DNA of 64,000 nt from a virus, in the IMG/VR virus record IMGVR_UViG_3300025853_009406, positions 1-64,000 of that record; one strand, written 5' to 3'. Position 1 is the stretch's first letter. Every line of letters starts with the position of its first letter. Position numbers and translations under genes: made by a program. Below are positions 28,601 to 35,800 of the stretch, one piece after another. The notes beneath the pieces are model-generated. The model made no database searches. It worked only from the letters and a program-made list of their open reading frames with translations, and was not told the DNA's origin.

Positions 28601-29936
28601 TTTTGTATATGATTTGATCAACATCACCTTCTACTGGACCTGCAACACCTTGCAAACCCTGTAGACCTTGTAAACCTTGGTTACCTTGTAGACCCTGTAA
28701 ACCCTGGTTGCCTTGTAAACCTTGTAAACCTTGGTTACCTTGTAGACCCTGCATACCTTGCAGGGCAGCACTTAAGATAGTATCTTTCTTAAGTTGACCA
28801 TCATCCTGATCATAAAATAAGATATAATCTTCAGGAGCTGCTTGTGTTTGTATTCTATCTGAGATTGCACCTGGGTTAAAACTAGTTAAGTTTGATGCTG
28901 TAACACCAGATCCTAGTGTTGTAGCACTAAGAACTTCGTCGATATCAACATAATATTTTCCTCCGGCGGATGATACTCCTATATTTGCATTTGACTGCCA
29001 TGCATCAATATCATATTCATAAAGAAGAGCTCTTCTGATGCTTGTTGAACCAATACCAATAAAATTACCATCAAGATTCTGTAGATCAGTTTCCCTAGCA
29101 TTAAAGATAATAGATTCAGTAGTTAAAATAACGTCATCATTAAAGAAACTAATGCCATCACTGTTAAATCCAATAGGTGTTCCTTTAATAGACAAGTCAC
29201 CTTCAATATATACCAAACCATCTGAGAATGGTGCGATAGTAATAGAAGCAGGACCAGTAATCCTTGTTTGAGTAATACTTAGTGATGAAGTAGTATCAAA
29301 TCCAGTATAAAATGCATCTGCAGTTAGAATACCAGAAACTACGTTTTCAAATGATGGACTAGATCCAGAGGTAACTACACCAAAGTCGCCAATGTAGCGA
29401 TAGGCAACAATGTAAATATTACTTGAAGTTACTCCACTCGGAACAACTGATCCATTAAAGTTTAGGATGCCCGATGAATAATCAAAAAACCAAGTATCGT
29501 TTGATCCTGCACCAGCAGCAGATAGCTGCACCCCACCAGATGCAGGATCCCCTCTATAAACTTTAACAATGTAATCTGGACCAAAGCTAGGATCAATCCA
29601 GTTATTAACAGTACTTGAACTATTATTTCCGTATATTGATCTTGCAATAAATGCTCTATTACCACTAACAGTAGGGTCTACTGTCATTCTAAGGGCACTA
29701 CTAGTGCCATACACCTGTACAACAGGACCAGATGATGAAGGCGGTGTAGAAGGAATAAGACTAGATTCTGCCCAAATAGTATCTGCGCGTGTTACTATAG
29801 GGGAGGGTATAGCTTCTGCGAAAGGAGCTTTTTTAGTACCTGATAAAGTAGAATCCTCAGCTATACCAGTTTTGGATGCGGTATAACCTATCTTTTTTAA
29901 TAGAAAATCTAGCTTTTGTTCTTGAGATGCTGCCAC
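16689..29936 (-). CDS. Giant collagen-like tail fibre with S74 chaperone end
   Basis: 4,415 residues. The start is a GTG: alignment with the 208-residue paralogue (44468-45094) supports it. Residues 1 to about 200 are the shared base domain (KIGYTASKTGIAEDSTLSGT), followed by two beta-rich segments, then Gly-X-Y collagen-like stretches built mostly of GNQ and GLQ triplets. Fifteen modules of about 110-130 residues interrupt them: mostly the GGxPY...WYDTWDD...RGY type, with four or so of a second type. The last 100 residues (TSDIQLKENISYL, YGVIAQELENIIPELV) are an S74-type intramolecular chaperone with the Ser-Asp cut site. It should trimerise into a very long fibre and self-cleave. Host-binding role is inferred. 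Late gene, reading on from 29957-32086. Confidence 0.85.
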   Translation of the reverse strand: MAASQEQKLDFLLKKIGYTASKTGIAEDSTLSGTKKAPFAEAIPSPIVTRADTIWAESSLIPSTPPSSSGPVVQVYGTSSALRMTVDPTVSGNRAFIARSIYGNNSSSTVNNWIDPSFGPDYIVKVYRGDPASGGVQLSAAGAGSNDTWFFDYSSGILNFNGSVVPSGVTSSNIYIVAYRYIGDFGVVTSGSSPSFENVVSGILTADAFYTGFDTTSSLSITQTRITGPASITIAPFSDGLVYIEGDLSIKGTPIGFNSDGISFFNDDVILTTESIIFNARETDLQNLDGNFIGIGSTSIRRALLYEYDIDAWQSNANIGVSSAGGKYYVDIDEVLSATTLGSGVTASNLTSFNPGAISDRIQTQAAPEDYILFYDQDDGQLKKDTILSAALQGMQGLQGNQGLQGLQGNQGLQGLQGNQGLQGLQGLQGVAGPVEGDVDQIIYKNASNLPVGNDNLRFFNNQDLYVAGIVSASSLELGEEGQAIIVTSNSITGPGTILIDPAGVGDNTGLVRIKGNLVVDGETITISSGTLDIPDFKVAIAKSVSSEVLLDGAGIGIGSTSIEKTIVWEYATESIGINANVNIPATEAYKIGGNVVVDSTSLGTGVTDSNLRNVNPNLIFDRPQLTGDIQGSDYLLLYDTSAGNLKKATITDVSIQGVQGTQGRQGNQGNQGRQGNQGNQGNQGNQGNQGLQGNQGRQGNQGNQGNQGNQGLQGLQGNQGLQGVGDQGLQGNQGNQGNQGNQGLQGVGSQGLQGLQGGIGDRGGIRFQYVSSTTDADPGLGNFAYNNSSISAVTEIYIDNEDDLGNNQTNWYDVWDDTENPDRGYLYFISADILSGTTVNIFRINGANQVASGYYKIAVEYVTGTLPSNGDILTLFHTRTGIQGVQGNQGNQGNQGNQGNQGNQGNQGLQGNQGNQGNQGNQGNQGLQGNQGNQGNQGLQGLQGKLGDRGGVRYDFDSTTAAGTSGQGSLRYNNATAASITEIYFDDTDSFGSDQTGWYDTFDDTILNSGLNRGYIYVTSADSGGNVTSIFYVDGAVTDNTTYWTVPVTYVSGDIPSNGQEITVLFTKSGTQGVQGNQGNQGLQGNQGNQGNQGNQGNQGLQGLQGNQGTQGNQGNQGNQGNQGNQGNQGLQGLQGNQGNQGNQGNQGNQGNQGNQGLQGLQGMLGDRGGIPYNFDTSTTAGTTSDGDLRFNNSNPSNITALYFNDNDLFGIDQSLWYDTWDDTQVSVGENRGYIYLTSADSVNNISMIFSVNGAVTSNGTYYTVPVEYLTGTAPNNGQDLTAFFTQSGAQGLQGLQGLSGRNAETTYVYTFTSQTASANPGSGNLRFDNFTTQSSATEMYVSNSDGGGTSLADFFADISAYGIPTRQALCKIVDPVDSSQYHLFVVGNTTLQTGGATGWFSFDIESFYASSGNFSANDTVFLSFSLIGPQGVQGLQGLQGNQGNQGNQGNQGNQGNQGLQGNQGNQGNQGNQGNQGNQGLQGLQGLQGNQGNQGNQGNQGNQGLQGNQGRQGNQGNQGNQGNQGNQGLQGNQGNQGNQGNQGNQGNQGLQGLQGNIGNRGGVPYIFSTTTTNADPGNGIFRYNNATIGSVTEIYIDNLDDLGNDQTVWYDVWDDTQLNAGLSRGNLVITSADVTGTNVNVFNVVGAVTAETGYYRVPVAYVSGSLPTNSEKLVFNFTRSGVQGLQGLQGLQGPDGVSSGDTFEYFYSTSTTSGDPGSGYFRFDNTTIENSTEMYLDHADQNGSDLSDFYSFVNAYGSPGNKGFIKIQSQTNSNNFYIFRLGGVTLESAGVNGWSTLDLTDSVSVGSGFSNNDEIFISFGLAGIQGTQGNQGNQGNQGNQGLQGLQGNQGNQGNQGNQGNQGNQGNQGLQGLQGNQGNQGNQGNQGNQGNQGNQGLQGNQGNQGNQGNQGNQGNQGLQGNQGNQGNQGNQGNQGLQGNQGNQGNQGNQGNQGNQGNQGLQGNQGNQGNQGNQGNQGMLGDRGGIPYLFDTTTTANSGGQGRLRFNNSTIGSVTQLYIDDTDLFGVDQTAWYDTWDDTIVNSGLNRGYVYITSADASSNVSAVFFVDDSVVDNGAYYTVPVTYLTGVLPTNNQELTIFFTKTGVQGVQGNQGNQGNQGNQGNQGNQGNQGNQGLQGNQGNQGNQGNQGNQGNQGNQGLQGNQGRQGLQGNQGNQGNQGNQGNQGNQGNQGLQGLQGLQGLQGNQGRQGNQGNQGNQGLQGNQGNQGNQGNQGNQGNQGNQGLQGNQGNQGNQGNQGNQGNQGNQGLQGLQGMLGDRGGIPYLFDTTTTAGSGGQGRLRFNASSIASVTSMYFDDTDEFGIDQTAWYETWDDTTMDPGLNRGFIYITSADSSTNVSAVFEVDGAVTDNTTYHTIPVNYLTGTLPSNGQEVTVFFTKTGIQGVQGLQGNQGLQGNQGNQGNQGNQGNQGLQGNQGNQGNQGNQGNQGLQGNQGNQGLQGNQGNQGNQGNQGNQGNQGNQGLQGNQGNQGNQGNQGNQGLQGNQGNQGNQGNQGNQGNQGNQGLQGLQGVAAARTLGSNVRYSNNTTIANPGSGNFRLNNTTFTSATTLAISEFDTVGVDQSAVLNLLDYSDNELKSTFAIQKIGDASVYVVGVIKSDRIDQGTWRQYTVEILISNGTFNNLEDCFFSIQPQGNQGLQGLQGNQGNQGNQGNQGNQGNQGLQGLQGLQGNQGRQGNQGNQGNQGLQGNQGNQGNQGNQGNQGLQGNQGNQGNQGNQGLQGNYGSRGGTPYVFSTATGDFDPGNGTIRYNNGTIGSVTQIFIDNLDGLGNNQTGWYNTWDDTQVNPGLVRGYLYLTSSDSNETTVDVFQITGAVTVASGYYKIPVSHVSGSLPANNEELSVNFVASGIQGLQGNQGNQGNQGNQGNQGNQGNQGNQGLQGNQGRQGNQGNQGNQGNQGLQGNQGNQGNQGNQGNQGNQGNQGLQGNQGNQGNQGNQGNQGNQGNQGLQGLQGISAARSLGSVFEYNSSTANTNPGNGHIGFNAAPTANFTQFRISEIDIETTDVQGILSSIDYSNNSPRSVITVQREANNLDYIVFSVESYRNDQGTWRYFTVTKIAQTGTFTDGDRVFVVIQPVGNQGLQGNQGNQGNQGNQGNQGNQGNQGVQGLQGNIGNRGGVPYDFQGSTGGVPGSGTVTYNSSTFSSITQLRIHDIDQLSNDQTNWISSWDDTALTGGLNRGYIYLISASSDANTVNIFEVDGTATNNGTYWTIPVNPISGTVPSNGTELTLAFTRSGVQGVQGLQGNQGNQGNQGNQGNQGNQGNQGLQGNQGRQGNQGNQGNQGNQGNQGNQGLQGNQGRQGNQGRQGNQGNQGNQGNQGLQGNQGRQGNQGNQGNQGNQGNQGNQGLQGNIGNRGGVPYTYAGTGTSSGTSGEIRFNNGSNPTVVYVNDIDDLGNNQSNWITSWDDTTLNGGLNRGYIYIISALSSDNTVTILEVDGNITDNGSYYSIPVNYLSGSTPTASEEVTLTFTRSGVQGVQGLQGNQGNQGNQGNQGNQGNQGNQGLQGNQGNQGNQGNQGNQGNQGLQGNQGNQGLQGLQGNQGNQGNQGNQGNQGNQGLQGLQGNQGNQGNQGNQGNQGNQGNQGLQGNQGNQGNQGNQGNQGNQGLQGNQGNIGNRGGVPYTYSGTGAPSSGQIRYNNSTFASITAIQVHDIDQLSNDQSNWIASWDDTALTGGLNRGYIYVISALSSDNTVNIFEVDGSATNNGTYYTIPVNPISGSTPSVSEEVTLAFTRSGVQGLQGNQGNQGNQGLQGNQGNQGLQGNQGNQGNQGLQGNQGNQGLQGNQGNQGLQGNQGNQGNQGNQGNQGLQGNQGNQGNQGNQGNQGNQGLQGNQGNQGNQGNQGNQGNQGNIGNRGGVPYAYGGTGAPSSGQIRFNNATASSVTSITVNDIDALSNNQSGWIASWDDTTLTGGLNRGYIYIISALSSDNTVVIFEVDGNITDNGSYYTIPVNYLAGASPSVSEEVTLAFTRSGVQGLQGNQGNQGNQGNQGNQGNQGNQGNQGLQGNQGRQGNQGNQGNQGNQGNQGLQGNQGRQGNQGNQGNQGNQGNQGLQGNQGRQGNQGNQGNQGLQGNQGNQGRQGRQGNQGNQGTQGNQGNQGNQGLQGNQGRQGNQGNQGNQGRSNQGVQGNQGTQATQGNQGNQGRSNQGVQGNQGTQATQGNQGNQGNQGTQGTQATQGTQGRQGNQGNQGNQGNQGLQGRQGTQGTQATQGTQGLQGNQGLQGLSNQGVQGNQGLQGTQGVQGTQSSQGVQGKSGTEISITNDTTTNATRYPTFVNQTSGTVSTEYVSSTKLQFNPSTGQLSATDFNSTSDIQLKENISYLSNSIDKLEKISSIRFTWKDNGNVSYGVIAQELENIIPELVNNNGNNKTVNYSGLIPFLINALVEDHNYIKVLENRVSNLENK
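17130..28770 (-). repeat. 9-bp coding repeats of the collagen-like arm
   Basis: Hundreds of 9-base units on the minus strand encode Gly-Asn-Gln or Gly-Leu-Gln. Codons vary (GGT, GGC, GGA; CAA, CAG), so units differ by synonymous changes while the protein repeat stays strict. The blocks are broken by the 15 non-collagen modules. Confidence 0.9.
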
Positions 29937-29956
29937 AGATCTTACTTTCCCTTAAC

Positions 29957-32086
29957 TTATGTAGACGTGAATGACATGGTAGTTATTGACTGCCCAGAGT
30001 TCAATCTCCAACGAATCAAAATGCGATTATTCGAATCATTAGATGAAGATTCTGTACCAAATACGCAAGTAAATGTTCCACTATTACCATTCATCGCTCC
30101 ACCTGAAGAACATCCTGGTTCTGCTGATGTTGGCACACCAGCACCTCTGTATGCTTGGAACATATCTGCCCAACCATTTGTTCCTGACAAAGATGATGTC
30201 CAAGTAGAGTTGTTTGGCATACAAACCCAACAACCAGCATAAGAACCAGTTACGACAATTTTAAACTCAGATACCTGAGATCTAATAAAATCCATTTGAA
30301 AATACTGTGCCCCAGTTCTACCAGAAGAATAATCTGGTCCTGCTGGTAACCAAGATCCATTTGAATAATCAGTTACATCATGACGCAGTACAGCACCTCT
30401 AACGATAGATTCATATGTAGCAGCAGTGTTAGATGCTGTAAATGTTGTAAAGACTGGTGATGGATTATCACCAGTAGAACCTGCATTTACTCTTTTAGCG
30501 TTACCAGAACCAGTTCCTAAAGAACTCACTAAGATGTTATCCTCATCAATTTTATTAGTTCTTGCAGTTGTTCCCATCATATTAACTGCCTGAGTTATAG
30601 TTGCTCTGACAGAATTTGATCCATAAGGAGTAGTTGCAGTATAGTTAGAGAACCTTGTCGTATCAGTATTAACAGTTTGATGGAGATCTCTGGGTGTCTG
30701 AGAAACTAAGCAGGTTACACCAGTACCTACACCATAATTCTGGACTGGTGGATTCGTCCCACCATCAAAATCTGTATAACTCTTAGTACCTCCATTTTGG
30801 AATCCTGTGGTTTGACCACCAGATGCCAAGAAAGTGTTCTGAGTGTACATATCACCACTAGCATTCTCACAAGTTATTACATAAGTGAATGCATTGCTAG
30901 AAGATTGTGTGTAATGTGGTACACCTGAAGAATAATTTAAGGTTGGTGAAGGTGGTGTTACTGGAGTAGTAGCACTTAATACAGGTGCAGAGACTGTACT
31001 TGGATCTTCATACCAAAAAGCGCGTTGAGTTTTATATCCAAACTGCTGAATATATCCTCTATTAAACCCATTTGGAGATGTGGCATTAATCAATCTAGCA
31101 TCATAAACTTCATAAAACTCTGAGTTAATACCAGGATTTCTAGTTGAGAAAAACGCATCCTTATCATTTGAAATCTGTAACGCACCGTAAATGCCGTCAT
31201 TTGATCCAGTTGTCAGAGTAACTACTCCAACAGAACCATCATTTATATACCCCGTTACAGTCCCTGCATCACCAGGACCATACTCTGTAATGTAGTTTGA
31301 AGTTACTGAGTTAGTGATGTTCCTATTATATTGTGTACCTGCTGATGGAGTTAACTCTCCACTAGTACTATTTGTTGGCGCAAAACCAGCACATAATCTA
31401 CCAACACCTGTCAATCCAGTCATAGTAAATACTACGTTTGAAATAGTATCGGGTGGTTTTGGTACTAGTTTTCCTAAAATAAAGTTGATTTCATTAACAG
31501 AATCTTTTGTATAATCTGCAGTCTCAATGCCAACTGCTCCTGGAAGGAATCCTCCGTTAGGAGTTCCAATGACTTGATCACCATAAAACTCTGAAGCTGT
31601 TATAAATCCAGTTACTTTTACGTCATCAATAATAGATAATCTATGATCTGGTAAGGGAAAAGATGTTCCAATACCTACACTATTTGTAGAAGGAGAAAAA
31701 ACAAATAAAGGATCAACAGATAATGATGTAATAATACCAGAAGTTGCTGTTAAAAACCCAACATACCTAGCATCATTACCAGTGGGATCTGCTAGTTTAT
31801 TTGATAAAACATTAGATAATGTGGATCCATCACCATAATATTCCGTTGCAGTAATAAATCCAGATACTATGGCATCACCATCAACGGTGATATCATTAGA
31901 TACATTAATATCTGAGGCAGTTAGTGCCCCAGATACTAAAACATCTCCTGTAACGGTTAGATCTGCGGATGCATATGTTGTACCAATGCCAACCCTACCA
32001 GTTACCTCAAGTACAGTAGAGTTTTCGGTATAAGAAGATATACCGACGCTAAGATTCCTTTTACGTTCGCTTAAAAACTTTGGCAT
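29957..32086 (-). CDS. Fibre-associated virion protein, paralogue of 45107-47125
   Basis: 709 residues. N-terminal RKRNLSVGISSYTENSTVLEV and GRVGIGT begin a string of short beta repeats (VTGDVLVSGALTASDINVSND). From about residue 200 (NFILGKLVPKPPDTI) it aligns by eye along its whole length with the 672-residue protein at 45107-47125, including RLCAGF, ITEYGPGD, SSRNPGI-like and WVCMPNNSTW, ending in a beta-rich domain. It lies directly upstream of the giant fibre gene, as its paralogue lies upstream of the short fibre-base gene. Probably a fibre or baseplate-attached receptor protein; enzymatic activity not evident. Confidence 0.75.
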   Translation of the reverse strand: MPKFLSERKRNLSVGISSYTENSTVLEVTGRVGIGTTYASADLTVTGDVLVSGALTASDINVSNDITVDGDAIVSGFITATEYYGDGSTLSNVLSNKLADPTGNDARYVGFLTATSGIITSLSVDPLFVFSPSTNSVGIGTSFPLPDHRLSIIDDVKVTGFITASEFYGDQVIGTPNGGFLPGAVGIETADYTKDSVNEINFILGKLVPKPPDTISNVVFTMTGLTGVGRLCAGFAPTNSTSGELTPSAGTQYNRNITNSVTSNYITEYGPGDAGTVTGYINDGSVGVVTLTTGSNDGIYGALQISNDKDAFFSTRNPGINSEFYEVYDARLINATSPNGFNRGYIQQFGYKTQRAFWYEDPSTVSAPVLSATTPVTPPSPTLNYSSGVPHYTQSSSNAFTYVITCENASGDMYTQNTFLASGGQTTGFQNGGTKSYTDFDGGTNPPVQNYGVGTGVTCLVSQTPRDLHQTVNTDTTRFSNYTATTPYGSNSVRATITQAVNMMGTTARTNKIDEDNILVSSLGTGSGNAKRVNAGSTGDNPSPVFTTFTASNTAATYESIVRGAVLRHDVTDYSNGSWLPAGPDYSSGRTGAQYFQMDFIRSQVSEFKIVVTGSYAGCWVCMPNNSTWTSSLSGTNGWADMFQAYRGAGVPTSAEPGCSSGGAMNGNSGTFTCVFGTESSSNDSNNRILIRWRLNSGQSITTMSFTST

Positions 32087-32106
32087 TAGTCAACCTATAC
32101 ATTTGT

Positions 32107-32155
32107 GGTATATACCGCAGATCCAGTTATATAACTGAATATAATAATATTTATT
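32107..32155 (-). promoter_or_regulatory. Late promoter AATAAATA and two palindromes
   Basis: AATAAATA (32148-32155) lies 62 bases before the 709-residue gene. Between them are perfect palindromes GGTATATACC (32107-32116) and CAGTTATATAACTG (32124-32137). Confidence 0.45.
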
Positions 32156-32442
32156 CAATTAAATATTTCTTCATTATCCAAAATACTTTCTTCTTCGTCT
32201 TGTTTTGCTAACGTTACTTTAGTTTTTCTGGAGGTTCTTTTCTTCAGTTTTTCTTGTTCTTTAGTAATATCTCCAATAGTTTCGTTGAGATTTTCTACCA
32301 TAGAACTAAGAGTTGCTACCTTAGCTTCCAATGAGATGTTTTCATTAAACAACTTAAAAGTTTTTTGTTGATATACTGAGATTAAAGTTTTATAGTCATC
32401 CTCAGAGATATACTGAAACTCATCTTCTTTATTTCTAGACAT
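32155..32442 (-). CDS. Small coiled-coil protein
   Basis: 95 residues from the ATG at 32442; an in-frame GTG upstream falls within the terminator hairpin and is unlikely. Residues of about 28-72 form a heptad helix (LEAKVATLSSMVENLNETIG) followed by a basic segment (KKRTSRKTKV) and an acidic tail. It sits among virion genes and may be a fibre or scaffold accessory. There is no clear ribosome site; the U-tract of the terminator directly abuts the start. Confidence 0.6.
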   Translation of the reverse strand: MSRNKEDEFQYISEDDYKTLISVYQQKTFKLFNENISLEAKVATLSSMVENLNETIGDITKEQEKLKKRTSRKTKVTLAKQDEEESILDNEEIFN

Positions 32443-32471
32443 AAAAAAATAGGTGTAATAATACACCTATT
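32443..32471 (-). terminator. Terminator abutting a start codon
   Basis: 10-bp perfect stem (32448-32471, loop ATAA or its complement) followed on the minus strand by a T run of seven that runs straight into the ATG of the 95-residue gene. A CATAAATA late box (32468-32475) overlaps the upstream arm. Confidence 0.7.
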
Positions 32472-32475
32472 TATG
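32468..32475 (-). promoter_or_regulatory. Late promoter CATAAATA
   Basis: Overlaps the first arm of the terminator hairpin. A transcript from it would begin within the hairpin and so escape termination. Confidence 0.45.
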
Positions 32476-32502
32476 TGGATTTGATTATATTATTTTTTTA
32501 AA

Positions 32503-32844
32503 TCAGTTTAGGGTCTCAAGAACTGAAACGATAAACTTGACATCACTACTTGTACTTCCTTCAACCTTGAGGGAATCTCCCTGCTCCATAACTAGTTTTC
32601 CTGCTAATAGATTGACAGCATCATTTGCTGGGATTGGAAACTCACGGAATAGTTCGGTTGTTACCGCAATACCAGATTTGGTTCTTACATGAGAAACGCT
32701 AATATCTTGACTAGATGCTCCCACGTTTGATGCTTGTGCCAGGAGGAGTACTCCCGTGTAACCCACGGGAGCAGTATAAATTCCTACTGGTTCTGTTGAG
32801 ACAACATTAGTGATTGTCTTGAATACGTTAAGGGCTAATGCCAT
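32503..32844 (-). CDS. Small beta-rich virion protein
   Basis: 113 residues, beginning MALALNVFKTITNVVST, then alternating hydrophobic strands (GYTGVLLLAQASNVGASSQD, LKVEGSTSSDVKFIVSVLE). Composition and the lack of charged helices suggest a small beta-sandwich, as in neck or decoration proteins. It lies 3 bases after the 3,349-residue gene and just before a terminator, so it ends that late transcript. Family not named with confidence. Confidence 0.6.
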   Translation of the reverse strand: MALALNVFKTITNVVSTEPVGIYTAPVGYTGVLLLAQASNVGASSQDISVSHVRTKSGIAVTTELFREFPIPANDAVNLLAGKLVMEQGDSLKVEGSTSSDVKFIVSVLETLN

Positions 32845-32847
32845 GGA

Positions 32848-35800
32848 TTACTCTCCTCCGAGTGCTAGAATGAATGGGGTTAGGGTTGAGAACAACGACT
32901 TGGAATATGCCGTTCCAGAGATAGTACCAGTATTCTGGTTAATGATTAGTCCGTCACCAATCTTGAAGTTACCTGACTGATCAGTACTGGTGAATACGAC
33001 CAGACCACCATTCAGATTCACAGTTTCATTTTCAGCAATAGTAACGCCACCATTCTGAGGAAGTGCAGCTTTTACATCGATACCAGAACCAATGTATTCA
33101 AATGCATGAGATGATGCGAGAACTCTACTTTGCTTGTAGAACTCAACTTCCATTCCAGCGGTTACTTCATATGGAACCTGTGCGTCAAGGGTGATTGTTG
33201 AGATTCCTGCAGAAGGATATGTTGCCTTATTAACTGTGTAGTAACTTGGATACATATCAATCACGATTCTTGCAGGTGTTCCTCCACCTATAGGAGCACC
33301 GATTGTAACGGTTGGAGGAACAATGAATCCTCTACCGCTAGAAACAACTTCAACTCCAGTTACCTGACCATTCTCGACTGTTGCGATTGCCTGTGCAGGT
33401 ACGCCCCAAGCAGTTGTTGGATTACCAATAGTAACTTCTGGAGTACTGGTATAACCAGAACCTTTAGTTGTTACTCTAATCTTGTCAACCTGATAGTATA
33501 ACTTATCAAACACAGTTACTTGACCGTCGAATGGTCTCTGTGGATTAATCTGTACTGTACCACCAGAAGTATAGAAGTGTGGGAATGGACCTTTACCTAC
33601 GTTAGCGGTAAAGTCTGTTGAAGTTGTAGCAACCGAGCATGTGGTTGGTTGACCCTTAACGATTGCGTCAGTTGCGATACCAATGAGGTTATCAATAGTA
33701 TCTTGAACATTTTGGCAAGCGTCTGGATCGTTATTGGAGTTAAGAACAGGATCAGGAGCGAGCTTGAAGTTCTTGCTATTTAGTTGATTATTGATAGCAA
33801 GTTGCATATAGTCAGCAGATGCACGGAAAGCAGTTACGGTTTCAACTTCTTCACCGATTAGTGCATCAGAGAGTGGCTTGCCAGTCTCTTGATCGAAGTA
33901 GTAGTTGGTTGCACTAATGATATTTTTATTAGTGAAGTTAAGAAGATCATTCTTAACTGCATCAACGATGTAACCAATGTCTCTTCTGCACTTAGTCTCT
34001 TGATCTAGGAGTCTACCTGCATTAGGTAAGAAGTTATCTAGTTCAGTTAGAGTACCGATTCCGATTACAGTTGTAACGATTCCGATTCTATTGTCAACTA
34101 CGTCCTGAACATCTTGACAGGTTTCAGGATTACCCGATCTTGTATAAGTGATTACTGGACCAACACCGTAGTTTGCACCACCGAAGGATAGAGTTAGATC
34201 CTTAGTATAGAGTTGGTTAGTTAGAGCACCCTTCATGTAATCACCTGCCTTACCGAAAGCAGTTACAGATTCAGATCTTTCACCATACAGACCTGGAGTT
34301 AGTGGTTGACCAGTTCCAGTGAAGTATTGCTTAGTGAAGTCTCTTGAATAAGTATTACCTCCGAGGAATACGTCAGTTGAAACAGCGTCAACTAGGTATC
34401 CAATGTCTCTTGCACACTTATAACCACCTGGGGAAGAAGTAGTTCCGAGACCAACGAAGTCATCTGCATCAGTTCCATAACCAACTGTCTGACCAAACTC
34501 GCCTGGTTGTAAGTAGAAATAACCATTGTTGATACCGTATGTTCCATCATAAAGTGCTGCAGTGTTACCTGCGGCAACTACGACTGTTACAATACCAACT
34601 AGGTTTTCAATGTTTGCCTGAACATCTGCACAGGTTTCACCATTACCCGAAGCATTATACTGGATATTACCACCAGCACCATTGTAAGATGCAGGACCGA
34701 AGGTTAAAGTTAGATCCTTAGAATATAGTTGGTTAGTTACTGCTCGCTTCATGAGAGGTTCAGCAGCTTCAAATGCGGTTAGTGAAGGTGCGAGTTCACC
34801 GTCTAGTCCGCCTCTGATTACTGATCCATCAGCGTAGTAGTATTGCTCAGAGAATCCTCTGGAATATCTATTACCACCAGTAAACACGTCAGTTGATACT
34901 GCATCAACTAAGAATCCAAGGTCTCTAGCACACTTGTAACCGCCAGGGTTCTCAGTGGTTCCGATACCAGTTCCTCTGTCGAAGATTCCAGTATCATAAG
35001 TTAGAGCGCCGAATGAAGCAGTGCTTCCAGCACCAAGAGAAACAGTTACAATACCAACCAGAGTATCAATGTTATCCTGAACATCTAAGCAGGAATTCTC
35101 GTTTCCAGACTGTAGAACAGGGATAGAGGAACCGATACCATAGTACTGAGGACCAGATGAAATACCAAGATCCTTAGTATAGAGTTGGTTAGTGATTGCA
35201 TCCTTCATCCACTCACCGCCACCCATTAAACCAACGATTGTTGGAGCAACTTCATTTCCATCAATGTGAATAGCACCAGACTGGTTGAAGTATTGCTTGG
35301 TAAACTCTTGTGAGTATCTGTTACCAGAAGTGAATACGTCGGTTGCGACGGCATCAACAAAGAATCCAACGTCTCTTGCACACTTATAACCACCTGGAGT
35401 GTTAGTTGTACCAACACCAACTGATTGATCAAATAGACCAGTGTTGAGTGGGAATGTAATAGAAGCAGTGCTTCCAGCACCAAGAGAAGATGTTACGATT
35501 CCAGCGAGAGTATCAATGGTATCTTGAATATCCTGACATGCAGTTGAAGAAGTGTTAGCAACGTCTGAACCCTCATTTCCTGCATTATATGTTGGGTTAC
35601 CAACTGAGATTGTTAGATCAGAGTATGTAGCGCCAACTAAAGAGTTAGTAATTGCATTGAGCATGTACCCTCTTGCTTGATCAAAGACATAGAGTGACTC
35701 ATCCATCTCACCCTGTAGACCATTAGAGATTAGTGAACCATTTTCAAAATATTGGAAGGTGAACTCAGAAGCATAAGTATTACCACCAGTTAGTACATCA

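Noticed and set aside
17130-28770. CRISPR array or satellite DNA
   Set aside because: Units are 9 bp with no unique spacers, and the whole tract is one open protein frame.
29916-30242. 108-residue plus-strand frame at the junction of the fibre genes
   Set aside because: It is antisense to the conserved C-terminus of the 709-residue protein, which has a paralogue.
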